Source of the DNA: Chloroflexi bacterium RBG_16_60_22 | GTDB lineage: Bacteria > Chloroflexota > Dehalococcoidia > Dehalococcoidales > RBG-16-60-22 | Length of the DNA: 14,856 bases | Reading direction: 5' to 3' | NCBI GenBank assembly: GCA_001796935.1 | Contig: MGNX01000084.1 | Span: forward strand, 1 to 14,856 | Notes under the pieces: generated by a model | Databases searched by the model: none | What the model was told of the DNA's origin: nothing | What the model saw: only the letters and a program-made list of their open reading frames with translations | Made by a program: the position numbers and the translations under genes | Part shown: in pieces, positions 7,242 to 14,812 of the stretch | Layout: the number at the start of each line of letters is the position of its first letter | Numbering within the stretch: the first letter of the stretch is position 1

Positions 7242-7877
7242 CTAGACAATGAACTGCGTCCCCCGCATCACCGCCTGGACCCAGCGGACCAGTCGGCCCC
7301 GGAAACCGGGAAAGTTGCGGAGCTCGTCGAAATGCTTGAAGGCCAGTATGGCCAGTAGGCCCAGCATCAGCCAGGGCTCCCAGGAGCTGCCGCGCGTCAC
7401 GGCCAGGTACGCCAGCGACCCGGCGGCGCCGAATATTACCGTCCAGGCGTCGACTTCGATGAAGAGCGCGCCCAGCACGACGAAGATGATGAAGACCAGC
7501 AACAGCTCGTACTGGGGCAGCGCCAGCAGCACCCCGAAGGTGACCGCCACCGCTTTGCCGCCGCGCCAGCCCAGGAACGGCGAGAAGGCGTGGCCCAGCA
7601 CGGCGGCCAGGGCGATGATGACCACGGCGGCGATGGGCAGGCCGAACCACGCGTGCGCCAGGAAGACCACCGGCACGCCCTTGGCCACGTCCAGGAAAAC
7701 GGCCAGGTAGCCGGATTTCTGGCCGCCCGCCCGGAAGACGTTGGCGGCGCCGGGGTTACCATCACCGTAATCGCGGATATCCCTGCCCAGGAACACCCTT
7801 CCGACCAGCGGGGAGAATGGAAAGGCTCCCAGCCCGAAGGCGGCCACGGCCAGCAGAGCTGTTAAGACTGTTTCCAT
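7242..7877 (-). CDS. plsY: PlsY-like acyl-phosphate:glycerol-3-phosphate acyltransferase, divergent, 211 aa
   Basis: PlsY moves an acyl group from acyl-phosphate to glycerol-3-phosphate at the start of phospholipid synthesis. The family pattern is visible: DIRDYGDGNPGAANVFR (33-49) is the phosphate-binding segment, followed by LDVAKG (62-67) and LGHAFSPFLGWRGGK (94-108), among five or so membrane helices. Two canonical positions differ. The GSIP-type serine near the N-terminus is replaced (GAFPFS, 17-22), and the C-terminal H-R/H-x-N-I motif reads KHFDEL (181-186). It may therefore be a diverged paralogue with altered activity or substrate. It shares a transcript with the downstream GT2 gene and has its own promoter at the end of the upstream gene. 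Confidence 0.8.
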   Translation of the reverse strand: METVLTALLAVAAFGLGAFPFSPLVGRVFLGRDIRDYGDGNPGAANVFRAGGQKSGYLAVFLDVAKGVPVVFLAHAWFGLPIAAVVIIALAAVLGHAFSPFLGWRGGKAVAVTFGVLLALPQYELLLVFIIFVVLGALFIEVDAWTVIFGAAGSLAYLAVTRGSSWEPWLMLGLLAILAFKHFDELRNFPGFRGRLVRWVQAVMRGTQFIV

Positions 7878-7917
7878 GCCCCTACTTCCATGCCAGGTTC
7901 CACGTAAGCCTTGTCAT

Positions 7918-7946
7918 ACCATAGAACAAAATCGCCCGGCGGTCAA
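7918..7946 (-). promoter_or_regulatory. Promoter of plsY-GT2 transcript
   Basis: On the minus strand, TTGACC (7946 to 7941) and TATGGT (7923 to 7918) are separated by 17 bases. The -35 box overlaps the TGA stop of the upstream 146-aa gene. Transcription would start near 7911, leaving about 34 bases before the plsY ATG. Confidence 0.55.
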
Positions 7947-8383
7947 GTACCCCGTTTACTCAGGGCGATGAGCCGCGTCACGCCCAAGGCGATGGCGCCA
8001 ATCAGCCCGATGAACAGGCCCGTGCCGCCGACGAAAGCGATAATCAGGGACACCACCACGTGAAAGATGTTCCAGCCCGCGCTCAGGGCGGCGTCGCTGC
8101 CTCCTACCAGGACGGCCAGGGGAAAAACAACGACCTCGTGGAGGAAGGAGAGGAAAATGATGCCCGCCACGGAGACGAAAAAGAGGACGATAAAGTGCCA
8201 CGTCCGGCGCCAGCGGCGTGTCCACTGCGTCATCAGCACCGCCGTGGCCAGGTAACCCAGGACGATGCCGGGAACGTTGTCCAGCCCGATGAAGATAACG
8301 GCCACCCCCAGCACCGCGAACACCACGAGCCAGAAGCGTGTCTTTTTCAGCAGGGCTGTCAGCTTTTGAAGCTTTTGCGTCAT
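7943..8383 (-). CDS. Hypothetical multi-pass membrane protein, 146 aa
   Basis: A small integral membrane protein with a basic N-terminus (KLQKLTALLKKTR) and about four hydrophobic segments, near residues 16-33, 37-52, 62-95 and 105-140. The loop QWTRRWRRTWH (about 53-63) is strongly positive and should face the cytoplasm. There is no catalytic motif or Cys/His cluster. The last segment is Gly-rich (FVGGTGLFIGLIGAIALG). It is the first gene of a leftward cluster with plsY and the GT2 enzyme, 65 bases ahead of plsY, which hints at a membrane-lipid role. That is inference only, and I do not recognise the family. Confidence 0.7.
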   Translation of the reverse strand: MTQKLQKLTALLKKTRFWLVVFAVLGVAVIFIGLDNVPGIVLGYLATAVLMTQWTRRWRRTWHFIVLFFVSVAGIIFLSFLHEVVVFPLAVLVGGSDAALSAGWNIFHVVVSLIIAFVGGTGLFIGLIGAIALGVTRLIALSKRGT

Positions 8384-8432
8384 TTCCGGTAGGGCGCCCC
8401 CGGGGCGGGGCGACCTTATCTATCCTAATACC

Positions 8433-8458
8433 GGCGGCGGCTTTTAGCAAGCGCCGCC
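8433..8458 (-). other. Hairpin in the leader of the 146-aa gene
   Basis: GGCGGCG (8433-8439) pairs with CGCCGCC (8452-8458). After a one-base bulge, CTT pairs with AAG, giving about a 10-bp stem and a 5-base loop. It lies between the proposed minus-strand -10 (8493-8498) and the ATG at 8383, so it would be in that gene's roughly 100-base leader. No U-tract follows, so it is not a classical terminator. Confidence 0.35.
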
Positions 8459-8487
8459 CCATCGCTGGCGGCAGAGGGCACAATAGA

Positions 8488-8499
8488 GTATAATTATAC
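8488..8499. promoter_or_regulatory. Palindromic -10 region serving lepB and probably the divergent 146-aa gene
   Basis: GTATAATTATAC is a perfect 12-bp palindrome carrying TATAAT on both strands (8489-8494 on +, 8498 to 8493 on -). Rightward, transcription would start near 8501, about 19 bases before lepB; its -35 (TGGCGG at 8466-8471, 17-base spacing) is poor. Leftward, TTGTTT (8520 to 8515) gives a 16-base spacing, overlaps the lepB start codon, and would drive the 146-aa gene. The two promoters could not be bound at once. Confidence 0.5.
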
Positions 8500-8519
8500 G
8501 TAAACCGGGGTAAAAAACA

Positions 8520-9074
8520 ATGAGAACATTCTTTCGGGAATTCCTCATCACGGTGATTCTGGCGGCGGCCATCTTCTTCGCCGCGCAGCACACCATCCAG
8601 ACGTATGAGGTGTTCATGAACAGCATGGAGCCCAACTTCCATGAAGGCCAGCGGGTGGTGGTCAATAAGACCGCCTACTGGAGCTGGGTGGGCGAGCCGG
8701 CGCGGGGCGACGTCATTATCTTCCAAGAACCCAACGGCAGCAGCGATGACTTCATCAAGCGCGTCATCGGCCTGCCCGGCGACACGGTCGAAATCAAAGA
8801 CGGGGCAGTCTACGTCAACGACGTCAGACTGGACGAGCCCTACATCAAGAGCCCCCCCAGCTATACCATGGCGTCGCGGAAGGTGCCCGATGGCGAATAC
8901 TTCGTCCTCGGGGACAACCGCAACCACAGCACCGATTCCCATTCCAGCCGCGACTGGTGGGTGCCGCGGGAGAACATCCAGGGCAAGGTCTGGCTGTCCA
9001 CCTGGCCGCCGGTGACCTGGGGCGTGGTGCCGGACTACCCGCTGGGGAACCAGATAGCCAACGCCGGGAACTAG
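8520..9074 (+). CDS. lepB: Signal peptidase I, 184 aa
   Basis: This membrane-bound serine peptidase removes signal peptides from secreted proteins outside the cytoplasmic membrane. One N-terminal membrane helix spans about 7-24. The nucleophile is S35 in NSMEP, and the general base is K80 in DFIKRVIGLPGD. Later family blocks are present: GDNRNHSTDSR-type box D/E, seen here as GDNRNHSTDSHSSRDWW, then the GKVWLSTWPP segment. The length suits the single-helix Gram-positive/Chloroflexota type. The Shine-Dalgarno is weak (CGGGG, 9 bases from ATG). It leads a two-gene operon with pyrE. Confidence 0.95.
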   Translation: MRTFFREFLITVILAAAIFFAAQHTIQTYEVFMNSMEPNFHEGQRVVVNKTAYWSWVGEPARGDVIIFQEPNGSSDDFIKRVIGLPGDTVEIKDGAVYVNDVRLDEPYIKSPPSYTMASRKVPDGEYFVLGDNRNHSTDSHSSRDWWVPRENIQGKVWLSTWPPVTWGVVPDYPLGNQIANAGN

Positions 9075-9084
9075 CCGTAAGCTC

Positions 9085-9098
9085 AGGAGGGCAGGGTG
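9085..9098 (+). promoter_or_regulatory. Ribosome binding site and GTG start of pyrE
   Basis: AGGAGG at 9085-9090 is a full-consensus Shine-Dalgarno, 5 bases before the GTG at 9096. It fixes the non-ATG start. Confidence 0.85.
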
Positions 9099-9665
9099 AC
9101 CGACAGCGTCAAGGCCATGTTCGAGAAATCGGGGGCGGTGCTCCGGGGGCACTTTCTCCTGGCGTCCGGCCGGCACTCGCCGGTCTACTGGGAGAAGGCC
9201 CGCGTCCTGCAGTTCCCCGAATACACGGAAAAGCTCTGCGGCCTGATTGCCGTCCGCTTCCGCAAGGAGAATATCAGCGTCGTGGCCGGGCCAACCACCC
9301 CCGGGATTATCCTCGCCTACGAGACGGCGCGCCAGCTGGGCGTCCGCGGCATCTTCGCCGAGAAAGCGGAAGGGGGAGGGCGGGAGTTCCGCCGCGGCTT
9401 TGAAATCGGCCCCGGTGAGAGAGTGCTGGTCGTCGACGATATCTTCACCACGGGGGGCTCGGTGCGTGAGGTCATCGACGCCGTGAGGCAGCGGGGCGGT
9501 AAAGTGATGGGGGTCGGCGTGCTCGTCGACCGCTCCACGGAGAAGGTGGCGCTCGGCGTGCCCTTCTTCAGCTGCCACCGCACGGAGGTCGTCACCTACC
9601 CGCCGGACCGGTGCCCGCTCTGCGCCGAGGGCGTCCCGCTGGTGCGTCCCGGCTCGGGTAAATAG
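9096..9665 (+). CDS. pyrE: Orotate phosphoribosyltransferase, 189 aa
   Basis: It converts orotate and PRPP to orotidine 5'-phosphate, the fifth step of de novo pyrimidine synthesis. HFLLASGRHSPVYWEK (19-34) is the family's N-terminal substrate block. The PRPP loop is RVLVVDDIFTTGGS (109-122), with the acidic pair D114-D115. AEKAEGG (88-94) supplies the flexible-loop lysine. The C-terminal CPLC (173-176) and PLVRPGSGK tail are a known variant in some thermophile, archaeal and Chloroflexota-type enzymes. It starts 21 bases after lepB, so it is probably co-transcribed. No other pyrimidine gene is in the window. Confidence 0.93.
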   Translation: MTDSVKAMFEKSGAVLRGHFLLASGRHSPVYWEKARVLQFPEYTEKLCGLIAVRFRKENISVVAGPTTPGIILAYETARQLGVRGIFAEKAEGGGREFRRGFEIGPGERVLVVDDIFTTGGSVREVIDAVRQRGGKVMGVGVLVDRSTEKVALGVPFFSCHRTEVVTYPPDRCPLCAEGVPLVRPGSGK

Positions 9666-9670
9666 TCCCC

Positions 9671-9856
9671 TTCTCCCCACCCCTCGGTTGATATCTATTC
9701 CCACCCGGGCCGCCCTCGGGCCGTCCGCGGCTTAGCCCGGGGATTCCCCTTTTTGTCTTTGCGAGGAGCGGAGCGACGCGGCAATCTCTTTCTTATTCAC
9801 CCCCGCCCCTGGATTCTCACGTCGTCCCGATTTCATCGGAACTCCTCAGAATGACA
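9671..9856. repeat. Truncated, rearranged copy of the TIR-bearing dispersed element
   Basis: The stretch at 9681-9708 matches 12505-12532 exactly over 28 bases in inverted orientation, and weaker similarity extends from about 9671 to 9735. The right end (9812-9856) matches the end modules at 12277-12319 (inverted) and 12545-12587: both begin GATTCTC and end CTCCTCAGAATGACA. The left terminal module present in the 12277-12587 copy is absent here. In place of that copy's hairpin core sits a different repeat string, GCGAGGAGCGGAGCGACGCG (9761-9780), of a type I recall as widespread in bacterial intergenic DNA. Confidence 0.65.
9704..9754 (+). terminator. Possible terminator of lepB-pyrE
   Basis: CCCGGGC (9704-9710) pairs with GCCCGGG (9735-9741). 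A nested alternative, GGGG-ATT-CCCC (9739-9749), is followed directly by TTTTT (9750-9754). The short stem with a T-run fits a weak intrinsic terminator about 75 bases after the pyrE stop. It lies inside repeat DNA, so the resemblance may be incidental. Confidence 0.35.
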
Positions 9857-9880
9857 CCGCTTTGTATAAGGTAATATAAT
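9851..9880 (+). promoter_or_regulatory. Promoter of the nuclease gene, -35 inside the repeat end
   Basis: ATGACA (9851-9856) lies 18 bases before TATAAT (9875-9880). The -35 is the terminal ATGACA of the dispersed repeat. The start would fall near 9887, about 30 bases before the ATG. GAGGAGG (9904-9910) is a strong ribosome binding site 6 bases before the start. Confidence 0.5.
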
Positions 9881-9916
9881 AAAGCAACCTTTCAAAAGCA
9901 GTCGAGGAGGCCCGCC

Positions 9917-10371
9917 ATGGAAGTCGTTGCCGCCATCGCCGTCATCGCTATCATCGCCGTCATCATTATCGTCCTGAGCCACTACATCACCCGGCTGAAG
10001 TACGAAAAGAGGTTCCGCGACTGGCAGGAGGCGGAGATTTCAAGGTGGTCGGTGGAGATGCAGCAGGCCCGGAAAGCGGCCGTGACGCAGAGTCGGGCCG
10101 TGCTGGGCGGCCAGTTCACCGAGCAGATGGTGCCGTTTTTCCCCGACTTCCGCTACGACCCCACCGAGGTGCGCTTCATCGGCAGCCCCATCGACATGAT
10201 TGTCTTCCCCGGCCTGGCCCGCGGCGACCCCGAGGAAATCGTCATCCTGGAGGTCAAAACGGGGTCGGGCACCCTCACCCCCCCGCAGCGGAAAATCCGC
10301 CAGCTCGTCGAGGACGGCATGGTGCGCTGGGAGGAGCTCTACCGGGCGGCGGCGGGGGAAAGCGGGGCCAC

Positions 10372-10375
<4 letters not shown>
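9917..10375 (+). CDS. Membrane-anchored Holliday junction resolvase-related nuclease, 152 aa
   Basis: An N-terminal membrane helix (about 3-22, almost all Ala/Ile/Val) is followed by a charged helix (28-55) and then a PD-(D/E)XK nuclease-like domain. D93 in GSPIDMIVF, the E112-V-K114 triad in VILEVKTGSG, and Q124 in PPQRKIRQ match the pattern of the resolvase-related family (Pfam Endonuc_Holl type). Biochemical function is not established to my knowledge; a membrane anchor is odd for a soluble junction resolvase. The start is fixed by GAGGAGG 6 bases upstream. Its stop codon shares a CTAG with the stop of mutL on the opposite strand. Confidence 0.75.
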
Positions 10376-12069
<1,694 letters not shown>

Positions 12070-12078
12070 ATTTTCTAA

Positions 12079-12107
12079 ATATTACACGTTTCCGTGTATT
12101 TTGTCAA
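12079..12107 (-). promoter_or_regulatory. mutL promoter with operator-like palindrome, leaderless
   Basis: On the minus strand, a perfect TTGACA (12107 to 12102) and TAATAT (12084 to 12079) are spaced by 17 bases. The ATG begins at 12069, only 10 bases after the -10, so the start site (near 12072) gives a leader of 0 to 3 bases. No Shine-Dalgarno is present. A perfect 6+6 inverted repeat, TACACG-TTTC-CGTGTA (12083-12098), fills the spacer and overlaps the -10, an ideal place for a repressor. Confidence 0.7.
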
Positions 12108-12190
12108 GGCCTTGCGGCTCTCTTTAGAGTTTATCTTTTTATCTCAATCGAGTCAAAGTTATTTTGACCTCACCCCCTTGGGGATTTCAT

Positions 12191-12263
12191 AACTCTCCCC
12201 CTTAATCCCCCTCCCTTGAAAGGGAGGGGGAAATAAATAAAAGAGGGGCTGGCGCCCCTCTTA
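12191..12263. repeat. Two-hairpin GC-rich dispersed repeat, copy 2
   Basis: The first hairpin is CCCCCTCCCTT (12207-12217) with AAGGGAGGGGG (12220-12230), an 11-bp perfect stem if drawn to the 2-base loop. After an AT spacer (AAATAAATAA, 12231-12240), the second is AAGAGGGGC (12241-12249) with GCCCCTCTT (12254-12262), loop TGGC. The architecture and the closing CCCCTCTTA match the copy at 836-936. Confidence 0.5.
12231..12262 (-). terminator. Possible intrinsic terminator downstream of pcrA
   Basis: Read on the minus strand, the 9-bp stem AAGAGGGGC/GCCCCTCTT (12262 to 12241) is followed at once by TTATTTATTT (12240 to 12231). This is a good GC stem plus T-rich tract, but it lies about 340 bases after the pcrA stop and is part of a dispersed repeat. 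Confidence 0.45.
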
Positions 12264-12276
12264 GACGCCCTGTAAT

Positions 12277-12587
12277 TGTCATTCTGAGGAGTCCTTCTTA
12301 GAATGACGACGTGAGAATCCGGGGATGGGACGGAAGTTCTCCCTTTCGTAAAGGGAGAATGAGAGAAATTGTGGGAAAAATCCCCCTTAATCCCCCTTTT
12401 ACAAAGGGGGACAATACTTCATAGACAGCGGGTCGTCTCCCTTTCGTAAAGGGAGAGTGAGAGGGATTTCTCAGCGCCCCAAGCCACAGACGCCGCGAGG
12501 GCGGCCGGGTGGGAATAGATATCAACCGAGGGGGGTGGGGAGGAGATTCTCGCGTCGTCCGCATCAGGCGGACTCCTCAGAATGACA
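12277..12587. mobile_element. MITE-like element, 311 bp with 18-bp perfect terminal inverted repeats
   Basis: The ends TGTCATTCTGAGGAGTCC (12277-12294) and GGACTCCTCAGAATGACA (12570-12587) are perfect inverted repeats. Each end module extends about 43 bases inward to a CGTCGT/ACGACG block and GATTCTC/GAGAATC. Inside are three perfect hairpins (12337-12359, 12391-12411, 12436-12456) and a conserved module (12483-12545) shared with the copy at 9671-9856. There is no coding capacity, and no clear target-site duplication flanks it (left ...TGTAAT, right GGAACG...). This resembles a non-autonomous miniature element; the mobilising enzyme is not in the window. Confidence 0.55.
12337..12456. repeat. 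Three perfect hairpins within the MITE-like element
   Basis: Hairpin 1 (12337-12359) is TTCTCCCTTT-CGT-AAAGGGAGAA, with a 10-bp stem. Hairpin 2 (12391-12411) is TCCCCCTTT-TAC-AAAGGGGGA, with a 9-bp stem. Hairpin 3 (12436-12456) is TCTCCCTTT-CGT-AAAGGGAGA, with a 9-bp stem. Hairpins 1 and 3 lie in 33-base direct repeats (12338-12370 and 12436-12468) differing at three positions. Confidence 0.75.
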
Positions 12588-12605
12588 GGAACGAGGGAGG
12601 ATAAA

Positions 12606-14774
12606 CTACACCTTCTCTATCTTCGCAAAGCTCAATAAAAGCCTTTTCACGCCCGCCCCGTCGAAGGCCACCACCACCTCGGCGTCGTTCTTGACGACCC
12701 GGTAGCTCACCACCACGCCCTCGCCGAACTGCTCGTGTAAAACGTGGTCGCCCGGCTTGAACGCCGCCGACCCGACCCCGCCGGCCGCCTTTCTCTCCTC
12801 GACGGAGGAGGGGGTCGACCAGCTGTCCTCGCCCTCCCAGACGCTGCTGCTGGCCACGAGGTGCCGCGGGATGTCCTGTAAAAAGCGGGAAGGGCGGTTG
12901 ACGGCACTGGAGCCCATCAGGTGGCGGCGGAAAGCCCGCACCAGGTACACCCGCTGCCGGGCCCGCGTGATGCCCACGTAGCAGAGTCGGCGCTCCTCCT
13001 CCAGCTGCTCGGGGTCGTCAATCGACTTGAAGTGAGGCAGGATGCCGTCCTCCATGCCGACGATGAAGACCACCGGGAACTCCAGCCCCTTGGCCTGGTG
13101 CAGCGTAATCAGGGTCACGGTGTCCGGCTTCTCCTCCAGCTCATCGACGTCGGAGACCAGGGCCACCTTCTCCAGCAGGGCCGTCAGTCCCTCCCCGGGG
13201 GGAAGGTCGCGGTTTTCCTGGGCTACTCCCCGCAGCTCCAGGATGTTCTCCCAGCGCTCCTCACCGTCCACCAGCCCGGCCAGGTACTGCCGGTAGCCCG
13301 ACCTCTCGACGACGAGGTCGAAGAGCTCCAGCATGCTGGCTTCCCGGCGGCGCTCGGCGAGGTCCCCGACCATGGCGGCGAACCCCGCCAGGGCCTTGAC
13401 GGTGCGGGGACTGAAAGGGAAGTCGGCGCTATCTCTGGACTCCGCGATTAGCTGCAAGGCGCGGTACTCGGGGACGCCGCGCGAGCTCGCCCACTGGCCG
13501 AGCTCGTCGAGGCTGCGCTGGCCGATGCCGCGCTGGGGGACGTTGATGACGCGCCGCAGGCTGACCGCATCGTAGGGGTTCTGGACGAGCCGCAGGTAGG
13601 CGATGATGTCCTTGACCTCGCGGCGCTCGTAGAAGCGCGTCCCGGCCACCAGCTTGTAAGGCATGCCGTACCGGATAAAGGCCTCCTCCAAAACCCGGGA
13701 CTGGGCGTTGGTGCGGTACATCACGGCGCAGTCGCCCCCGGTGACCTCGCCGCCGGAGACGAGCCGGTCGATTTCCCCGACGACGAACTGGGCCTCCTCC
13801 TGCTCGGTGTAGGTCTCGATGACACAGGGAGGCTGTCCCGGCTCGTTCTCCGTCCAGAGGTCCTTGGGCTTGCGGTGGCGGGCCGCGGCGATGACGTGGG
13901 AGGCCGCCTCCAGGATTTTACCGGTGGAGCGGTAGTTCTGCTCCAGCAGCACCACCTTGGCATCAGGATAGTCCTTCTCGAAGTTCAGGATATTGCGGAG
14001 GTCGGCCGACCGCCACGAGTAGATGGACTGGTCGGGGTCGCCGACGACGCAGACGTTGCGATATTTGGCGGCTATCTGCTTCACCAGCTCGTACTGGACG
14101 AGATTGGTATCCTGGAACTCGTCCACCTGGACGTGGAGGTAGCGTTCCTGGTAGCGCTGAAGGACGTCAGGGTGCTGGCGGAAGAGCTGCACCGTCTTCA
14201 TCAGCAGGTCGTCGAAGTCCAGGGCGCTGCTCTCGGCCAGTCGTTTTTCATACTGCTCGTAGACGCGGGCCACCACCTCCTCGAAGTAGCTGCGACCGTG
14301 TAAAAGGTAATCGGCCGGGGTTATCATCTGACTCTTGGCCGAGGAGATGGCCGACTGTATGGCCCGGGGGGCGTACTGCTTGGGGTCAAGCCCCACTTCC
14401 TGGAGAGACTTCTTGAGCACGCTTATCTGGTCGTCGTCGTCGTAAATAACGAACCTGGGGTCGATGCCGGCCGCCTGGCCGTCCCGCCGTAAAATGCGGG
14501 CGCAGATGGCGTGGAAGGTGCCCAGGGTAAGGTCCTTCACCGACCCGCTTAACAGCCGGTTGAGGCGCGCCTCCATCTCCCGGGCGGCCTTGTTGGTGAA
14601 GGTGACGGCCATGATGCGCCGGGGGTTGACGCCGACGACGCGGACGAGGTAGGCGACGCGGTGGGTGATGACGCGTGTCTTGCCGCTGCCGGGCCCGGCC
14701 AGGATGAGCACCGGTCCCTCGATGGCCTCCACGGCCTCGCGCTGGGCGGGATTAAGGTCGGCGAGGATATCCAT
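12606..14774 (-). CDS. pcrA: ATP-dependent DNA helicase PcrA/UvrD, 722 aa
   Basis: A superfamily 1A 3'-5' helicase acting in repair, replication restart and removal of RecA or stalled polymerases. Motif I is AGPGSGKT (26-33), motif Ia is VTFTNKAA (57-64), motif II is VDEFQD (217-222), and motif III is GDPDQSIYSWR (245-255). Motif IV is LEQNYRST (277-284), motif V is TLHQAKGLEFP (557-567), and motif VI is CYVGITRAR (598-606). The C-terminal module from FKPGD (672) to the end, with FGEG and VKRLLLSFAKIEKV, is the Tudor-like tail of PcrA that contacts RNA polymerase in studied relatives. Full length for the family. It starts at the ATG at 14774 without a Shine-Dalgarno, just after its -10 box. 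Confidence 0.96.
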   Translation of the reverse strand: MDILADLNPAQREAVEAIEGPVLILAGPGSGKTRVITHRVAYLVRVVGVNPRRIMAVTFTNKAAREMEARLNRLLSGSVKDLTLGTFHAICARILRRDGQAAGIDPRFVIYDDDDQISVLKKSLQEVGLDPKQYAPRAIQSAISSAKSQMITPADYLLHGRSYFEEVVARVYEQYEKRLAESSALDFDDLLMKTVQLFRQHPDVLQRYQERYLHVQVDEFQDTNLVQYELVKQIAAKYRNVCVVGDPDQSIYSWRSADLRNILNFEKDYPDAKVVLLEQNYRSTGKILEAASHVIAAARHRKPKDLWTENEPGQPPCVIETYTEQEEAQFVVGEIDRLVSGGEVTGGDCAVMYRTNAQSRVLEEAFIRYGMPYKLVAGTRFYERREVKDIIAYLRLVQNPYDAVSLRRVINVPQRGIGQRSLDELGQWASSRGVPEYRALQLIAESRDSADFPFSPRTVKALAGFAAMVGDLAERRREASMLELFDLVVERSGYRQYLAGLVDGEERWENILELRGVAQENRDLPPGEGLTALLEKVALVSDVDELEEKPDTVTLITLHQAKGLEFPVVFIVGMEDGILPHFKSIDDPEQLEEERRLCYVGITRARQRVYLVRAFRRHLMGSSAVNRPSRFLQDIPRHLVASSSVWEGEDSWSTPSSVEERKAAGGVGSAAFKPGDHVLHEQFGEGVVVSYRVVKNDAEVVVAFDGAGVKRLLLSFAKIEKV

Positions 14775-14781
14775 TAATCTG

Positions 14782-14812
14782 ATTATAGCATCTAAAGACG
14801 TGTGGAGGCCAA
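14782..14812 (-). promoter_or_regulatory. pcrA promoter, extended -10, leaderless
   Basis: On the minus strand the -10 is TATAAT (14787 to 14782), extended by TGC. A weak -35, TTGGCC (14812 to 14807), is 19 bases away. Only 7 bases (CAGATTA) separate the -10 from the ATG, so the mRNA should begin at or next to the start codon. Confidence 0.65.

Larger units (their letters stand above)
12108..12605. other. Repeat-filled gap between mutL and pcrA, no gene
   Basis: No credible gene lies here. It holds a small inverted repeat, GTCAAA (12152-12157) with TTTGAC (12163-12168); a two-hairpin GC repeat (12191-12263); and a MITE-like element (12277-12587). An 88-codon minus-strand ORF covers much of the element but is Pro/Arg/Ser-rich and follows its hairpins. 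Confidence 0.65.

Noticed and set aside
7956..9704. 582-codon minus-strand ORF across lepB and pyrE
   Set aside because: It runs antisense to lepB and pyrE and out of frame over the 146-aa gene, whose products are better supported by motifs or membrane topology.
12083..12098. SOS (LexA) box upstream of mutL
   Set aside because: The palindrome does not match the LexA consensus sequences I know from Proteobacteria or Firmicutes, and only a half-site (CGTGT, 14799-14803) is seen near pcrA, so a shared SOS operator is not supported.
12338..12468. Possible CRISPR-like direct repeats
   Set aside because: Only two 33-base copies, both perfect hairpins with a third hairpin between; no array of unique spacers and no cas genes in the window.
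12298..12564. 88-codon minus-strand ORF in the mutL-pcrA gap
   Set aside because: It is a translation of hairpins and inverted repeats (Pro/Arg/Ser-rich), has no ribosome binding site, and its repeated peptides simply mirror the direct DNA repeats.
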